Part shown: positions 59,412-64,000 of the stretch, piece by piece
Layout of the letters: every line of letters starts with the position of its first letter
Position numbering within the stretch: position 1 is the first letter of the stretch
From: Albugo candida
Taxonomy: Eukaryota > Oomycota > Peronosporomycetes > Albuginales > Albuginaceae
Direction: 5' to 3'
NCBI GenBank assembly: GCA_905220665.1
Contig: CAJNAR010000185.1
Location: 1-64,000 of the forward strand
Length of the DNA: 64,000 bases
The notes under the pieces: generated by a model
Told to the model about the DNA's origin: nothing
Databases searched by the model: none
The model's input: the letters and a program-made list of their open reading frames with translations, nothing else
Position numbers and translations under genes: made by a program

Positions 59412-62400
59412 ATGGACGTCACAAATCCTCAGGGCTTTACAAATGCACCACGCTCCATAGGCGTTACAAGCGTGCCATCATCGGCTCCGACTGCGAAATC
59501 ACGCGCTACTGAGAATGCTTACGAGAAACTCTCACGCGATGTGCATCAAATGACCAGCACAGGCGCTATCCATCATGACTGGCTTGAGAATCCGAAAGGC
59601 TTCTTATTGAAACCTGATTTCAAACGCAAATTACAGCATGTTGGCGCCGGTGGGAAGAAGCTTCAGGCCGGGACTTCGATTGGTATACGGCTGCATATGC
59701 CTGGAAGCACATATCGTCTTCGTTGGTTTGTTCTCGATGGAATGGTATTGCGCTATTTCAAGACACAGAATGAAGAGCAGGAGCTTGGTGCTATCCATCT
59801 CGCGTCTGTGAATGCAGTGCTACCTTCCAGTATTGCTGATGCTCCAGAATTCGCTTTAGATTTGGTGTGTATATTTTCGAGTGATAGGTAGTGTCCTCGC
59901 TCACTTTCTTTTGAGGTTTGTGCCGATCGCATTTATACGATTGCGGGAAATGACCGAGAAGATATGGTGCGTTGGGCAACCGTTCTCACACTTGTGGTAC
60001 GCAATCCATTTCAATCGATTCATTGCGTCTAAGCTTTTTGTGATAGCTTCGGGAAGAGTATCGCCCCAAACTCATGCAACGTCCAGAGTCCACTGTTATC
60101 CGTGGAAGTGCCGCGATTCCTCGTCCAAGTGCGCGGAAGACGGGACAATTGAGCTTTCAGCCTGGCGCAGTTGGAAACATCAGCCAAACCATGACGTCTA
60201 GGTTCACAGATGTCAATTCTATTCGACGAACGGGATCGCCGTTTGATGAACTTGTGGCTGAAGATGACATCAAAGAGAAGATCATCACCATTACGTTTGA
60301 GCAGCTCGGACCGCTAAGGCTACAACTTCGCGGTTCGTAACGAGTCGTGCAAGCATGGATCTTCTCGCTGACACATCTTAATACACAGGAACTGTTGAGG
60401 ACGAAGTAATGATTTGCGGCTTTGAGAAAAATGAAGACGGGAGTCCCGGCTTTGCGGAAGCTTCCGGGGCCATTCGCGAGGGCGATTTTCTTATCTCAAT
60501 CAATCAACACTACTTTACAACGATTGAGTTTGATAAAGCTATTGAGATGATTCAGCAAGCATCGAGACCTCTGACTTTACGATTCTCGCGGCTTGAGGAT
60601 GTCAGAAAAGGAAAATTTGGTACGATGACTTTGTCACCAGCAGCAACAGCGGGAGGCACCTCACCTTCGGACACAACGATGAGCCAAAAACGCGTCGCAG
60701 AAGGCTGGGTACTGGCAAAAGAACCAACAGCAGATCGTTATCGGATTCGTATTCTCCAATTATATGGCGATGTCTTACGTCTCTATAAGCCGAGCTTGCA
60801 GGGCGTTCGAGCGGAGAATCCTTGCCTTGTTGTACGTCTTCACGATGTTACGGACATTCGACCAACAAAAGACACGCGAGAGACTACAAGCGCGTGCACT
60901 CAATGTCATCCAAAACGATGGGGCGTCACGCTCCAAGGACAGCAAGTCATGTTCACATTCTACACAAAAAGCCACATCGACATGACAGAATGGATCGATT
61001 ACATCAAAAATTCACCGCTATTCTCCGCAAAACAAATGGTTCCTTCCGTTTCTCCAGCGAAATGTGCACGCATTTCCATTCCCGTTCTTCCCATCGCCGT
61101 CGTTGAGAAAAATATCGCATTAGAACCGCGTGTCCTGCTTCACGATTCCATACACAAATTGGGCGATCTATCACCGACATTGACGCTGTATGTGTTTGTG
61201 CTTTTCGAAGACGGCAGGTTGTCGTATTTTATCAACAAAGAGCGTGCCCATATCCAAAGTCGTCCCATTGGCACCGTACGATGTGATAATCTCATTGCAA
61301 TAACCGCAAGCCAAGTCACAAAGCAGTTATGGAGCAATTGGACGGATGCTTTACCGAGTCACACAAAGGTCTCAAAAGCATTCGATGAATGCTGGCGACT
61401 TGAGCTCAACGTACAGACATACTCACCGACGACGATGCAAAAGTGTCAGCGGCCCTTTGCTTTGTATTTTGTATCACGAGACGAATTGATCAAGTGGGCG
61501 ATTCATATATGCCGAGAAGTCTCACGCCTCACGGGCCAAAAGTTGGATTTGAATTTCGTGAATCATTCCGATACTTTGAACGATACATTTCGATGCAGCA
61601 AGCAACAAGTAGGAGATCCATTGGGATTGACGTTGGCACTGCATCAGCCGAAATGCATCGACGCACAGACACTGACATCTCCGCCATTATACCGGAGCTT
61701 GAAAGATGCGACAAGTAATGCTGCATCTCGTGGATGGTTTTTTGTGAAGCGGCCTCGATCCTCCGGTTTCAATGAGTATCATCCACGTTTTCTCGTTCTA
61801 TCCGATTCGTCTTTGCATTTCTACAAGCACGAAATCGCCGATAGTGTTGACGTGGTGACAGCAGCGGCATCTTGTGCTGCCATTTTGGATTTGCGTCGCG
61901 TCAAAGATGCGCGTGAATTGGAGTCAGGACAAGATGATTGTTTGGATTTCTCATTGCAACTGACAACAGCAGACGATATCCATTGGGTGGTACGTCGCTT
62001 TTCCATCTCTTCTCATTTTTACGTCGTTTACGTGCTTGACCATTTGATTCACGTTGTAGCTTGTATCCGAGTCGTACACTATAAAGGAGCAATGGCTCGC
62101 AACTCTGATTTGGCTTTCTGATTACTACTATCGGAGCCCGACAATGATCTCACCGAGTCAACCCAAGATACGACGCTCAACCTCCAAACACTCGATCGTG
62201 GAGTCTAAAAGCACAAGCAACAATCCGCATTCTTCGCTTCAACCAACAAGTAATTCCTGCTTCATTTCCGACGACTGCACTTCGATACGCAGCTGGCTCG
62301 TAATTGCTGAACTTGAGGTGTATGCGTCGATTGCATGCGGAGTCTTGAGTTACTATGAAAAAGAACATGATTGCTGGGATGAATGGGGCGACGCTCTTGG

Positions 62401-64000
62401 GGCCTTTCCGCTTGAGCATCTCGTAAAGCTCTCATCTGTCTCCTGTAAACCCGAAGCGTTCATAGTGACTCTGGAATCCAAGCAATGTATCGAATTCATA
62501 GCCGATTCCGCGGAAACTGCACGTCGTTGGATGCTGATTATGTGTTCGTGTGGAAACTCGATCCTCGAAAAAGGCGATAAGAAGCATGAATGGTACAGCA
62601 AGCCACCCAAAGAAGCGTGGATATGGAAACTGGATCGGGTCTATCAGGTCTTTCGACGTCGGTTCTTTTCATTGAGGAATCATCAACTTCTTTTTTACAC
62701 CAAACAAAACGGTCGATCACTCGGTGTCATCGCTCTTCCGTCTGTGTTGCAATTCACAATGTCGAAAGTATGCGATCGACAGTCTGGCGACGCCGAATTT
62801 TACCAATTGGACATAAGTTTCTCTCTGTCCGATGATAGAATCATCACCAAGTCGCCTTTAGAAAGCCCAATCGATGATGCTCACGAACAAGCAGAACACG
62901 ATCCAGTGGGTGACTTCCATGCGCTCTCACTGGCATTTATGAATGAGAACGAGATGCTCGAATGGGCACATGCAATTCATCACTGCTGCTCGAATTCCAT
63001 GTCCATCAAAAACAATACCAAACTGCCTCCACTGCTAGATATTCGCGTATTGCCGAAGGAGCTTCTCAAGATTTCACGGTTCGAAGATCAGCAGGCAAGC
63101 CCTATGCAGTCTTCTGTGGCTTCCAATACGGAATTTAACGCTCGTGGATGGCTGTATTACCTCACAGCTCCAAGTGAGCGTCTTCGTCTTCGGTATTTCG
63201 TTCAATGGGGACACGAATTGTCCATTTACAAGCATGAGATTCTCGCCGATGAATATCGTGCGATTCGGTATGGTGTCATCGATTGCAGAGCGTTGCAAGA
63301 TGTGCGGTTTGCATACGTAAATTCCCCTGAAAATGCTGTAGAGCTTCAATTTTGTTCCAATAATGGCGTTGTATTGATCCCACAAAGCGACGAGGAAGCT
63401 GTCATGTGGCGTAATTCTCTGTTGGAAGTGAAGCGTGCGTATGGATGTCGCGAAAAAGCTTCCGACAATCTCAGCTCTGGAGTGTACATTTGCCGTCAAA
63501 GTACATTCTCAATGAATCGCGACCATGAAGACCTTTTACGCTCTCAGATTGAATCTTCCGTTGTCTTCTCGTCCAATTTGCAAGAATGGGATGGACGCAA
63601 ATGGATTCCAAAGTATTTTGTGCTCACAACGTCTCGGCTTTTGATACTCTCATTAGCTGTCCATTTGTATGACGAGGAGCCCGATATATTGGCTTCCTAC
63701 GCAACCAAATCGATATTCGAAGTGCGTTCATGCACAGAGAAAGAGATGGCAGCAGCAGACGATTCGCTGGCATGGAGTGTGGCGTTCATAATAACGATTC
63801 AAACGCTACACAATTTGTCGGACAAAGTAGAAAAGCTCATGATTCGCTGCGATTCTCAAGGTTGGTGATTCGTATCGCTGAGTCCGTGCATTCATTTCTC
63901 TGTTTAGATCATTGTTTGGAATGGATGCGATTGTTGTGCAGTAGCAATGGGAAATTGGAACTGAAAAAGAACGCTGCGACTGGATATTGGGGAAGTGTGA
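59412..64000 (+). CDS. Giant tandem PH-domain protein with one PDZ domain (3' end outside window)
   Basis: Exons 59412-59864, 59916-59996, 60047-60332, 60389-61989, 62060-63860 and 63908 onward join in phase; introns are 47-70 nt with GT-AG ends, giving more than 1430 aa. The start at 59412 (MDVTNPQG) is chosen, though the frame is open back to 59196. Domain order: PH1 (about 60-178, with RLRWFVLDG), PDZ (about 255-340, LGPLRLQLRG, EGDFLISINQ), then PH-like repeats marked by the sheet WFF...R.F.L and the C-terminal helix Trp (TEWIDYI, IKWAIHI, EQWLATL, RRWMLIM, LEWAHAI, VMWRNSL, LEWMRLL). That makes about eight PH domains. PH and PDZ domains suggest a membrane-lipid scaffold for signalling or traffic; no enzyme domain is visible. 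Gene starts 213 bases after the GH3 stop. Confidence 0.85.

Overview
The window looks like nuclear DNA of an oomycete. Three things point there: very small GT-AG introns (38-75 nt) in otherwise long exons; plant-pathogen-type secreted and cell-wall genes; and several decayed Ty3/Gypsy, Ty1/Copia, L1-like, MULE and hAT elements whose domain order fits oomycete repeats. The fairly low GC of the coding exons would suit a white rust (Albuginaceae) better than Phytophthora, but that is inference only. No tRNA, rRNA or CRISPR array was found.

Layout. (1) 1-9838: a tandem satellite with an exact 1171-bp monomer. Two monomer types alternate, giving a 2342-bp higher-order unit. Near its right end it is broken by an inverted piece of itself plus about 150 bp of other sequence. 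(2) 9839-34000: a transposon graveyard. It holds a spliced but frameshifted MULE, a Copia fragment, and a plus-strand Gypsy element split by a second, minus-strand Gypsy-type element. That second element has inverted rather than direct terminal repeats. A gag fragment, a nearly intact L1-like LINE on the minus strand (25.86-31.16 kb) and a decayed hAT transposase follow. (3) 34.3-41.3 kb: a small unknown gene, a decayed ORF, a divergent pair consisting of a kinase-zinc finger-PP2C fusion (minus) and a class B DnaJ protein (plus), then about 4.3 kb with no recognisable gene. (4) 45.6-55.8 kb: a PLK4/SAK-like kinase (minus) head to head with a second kinase (plus), then about 6 kb of decayed duplicates of that kinase and of a secreted protein, ending in the intact secreted-protein gene (minus). 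(5) 56.9-64.0 kb: a secreted GH3 beta-xylosidase-like enzyme and a very large gene with a PDZ domain and about eight tandem PH domains that runs off the window.

Several genes had to be assembled across introns by reading phase and GT/AG sites: kinase-PP2C, 3 exons, 1008 aa; DnaJ, 2 exons, 307 aa; PLK4-like, 7 exons, 728 aa; PH-PDZ, at least 6 exons, over 1430 aa. These models are read by eye and not supported by transcripts.

There is no evidence of one pathway across the window. Recognisable functions are centriole/basal-body control (PLK4-like), signalling (kinases, PP2C, PH-PDZ), protein folding (DnaJ) and host or cell-wall interaction (GH3, secreted protein). The observations most worth following are the dimeric satellite, the inverted-terminal-repeat Gypsy-type element, the signal-peptide kinase-PP2C fusion, the tandem-PH protein, and the duplicated-and-decaying kinase/secreted-protein block.
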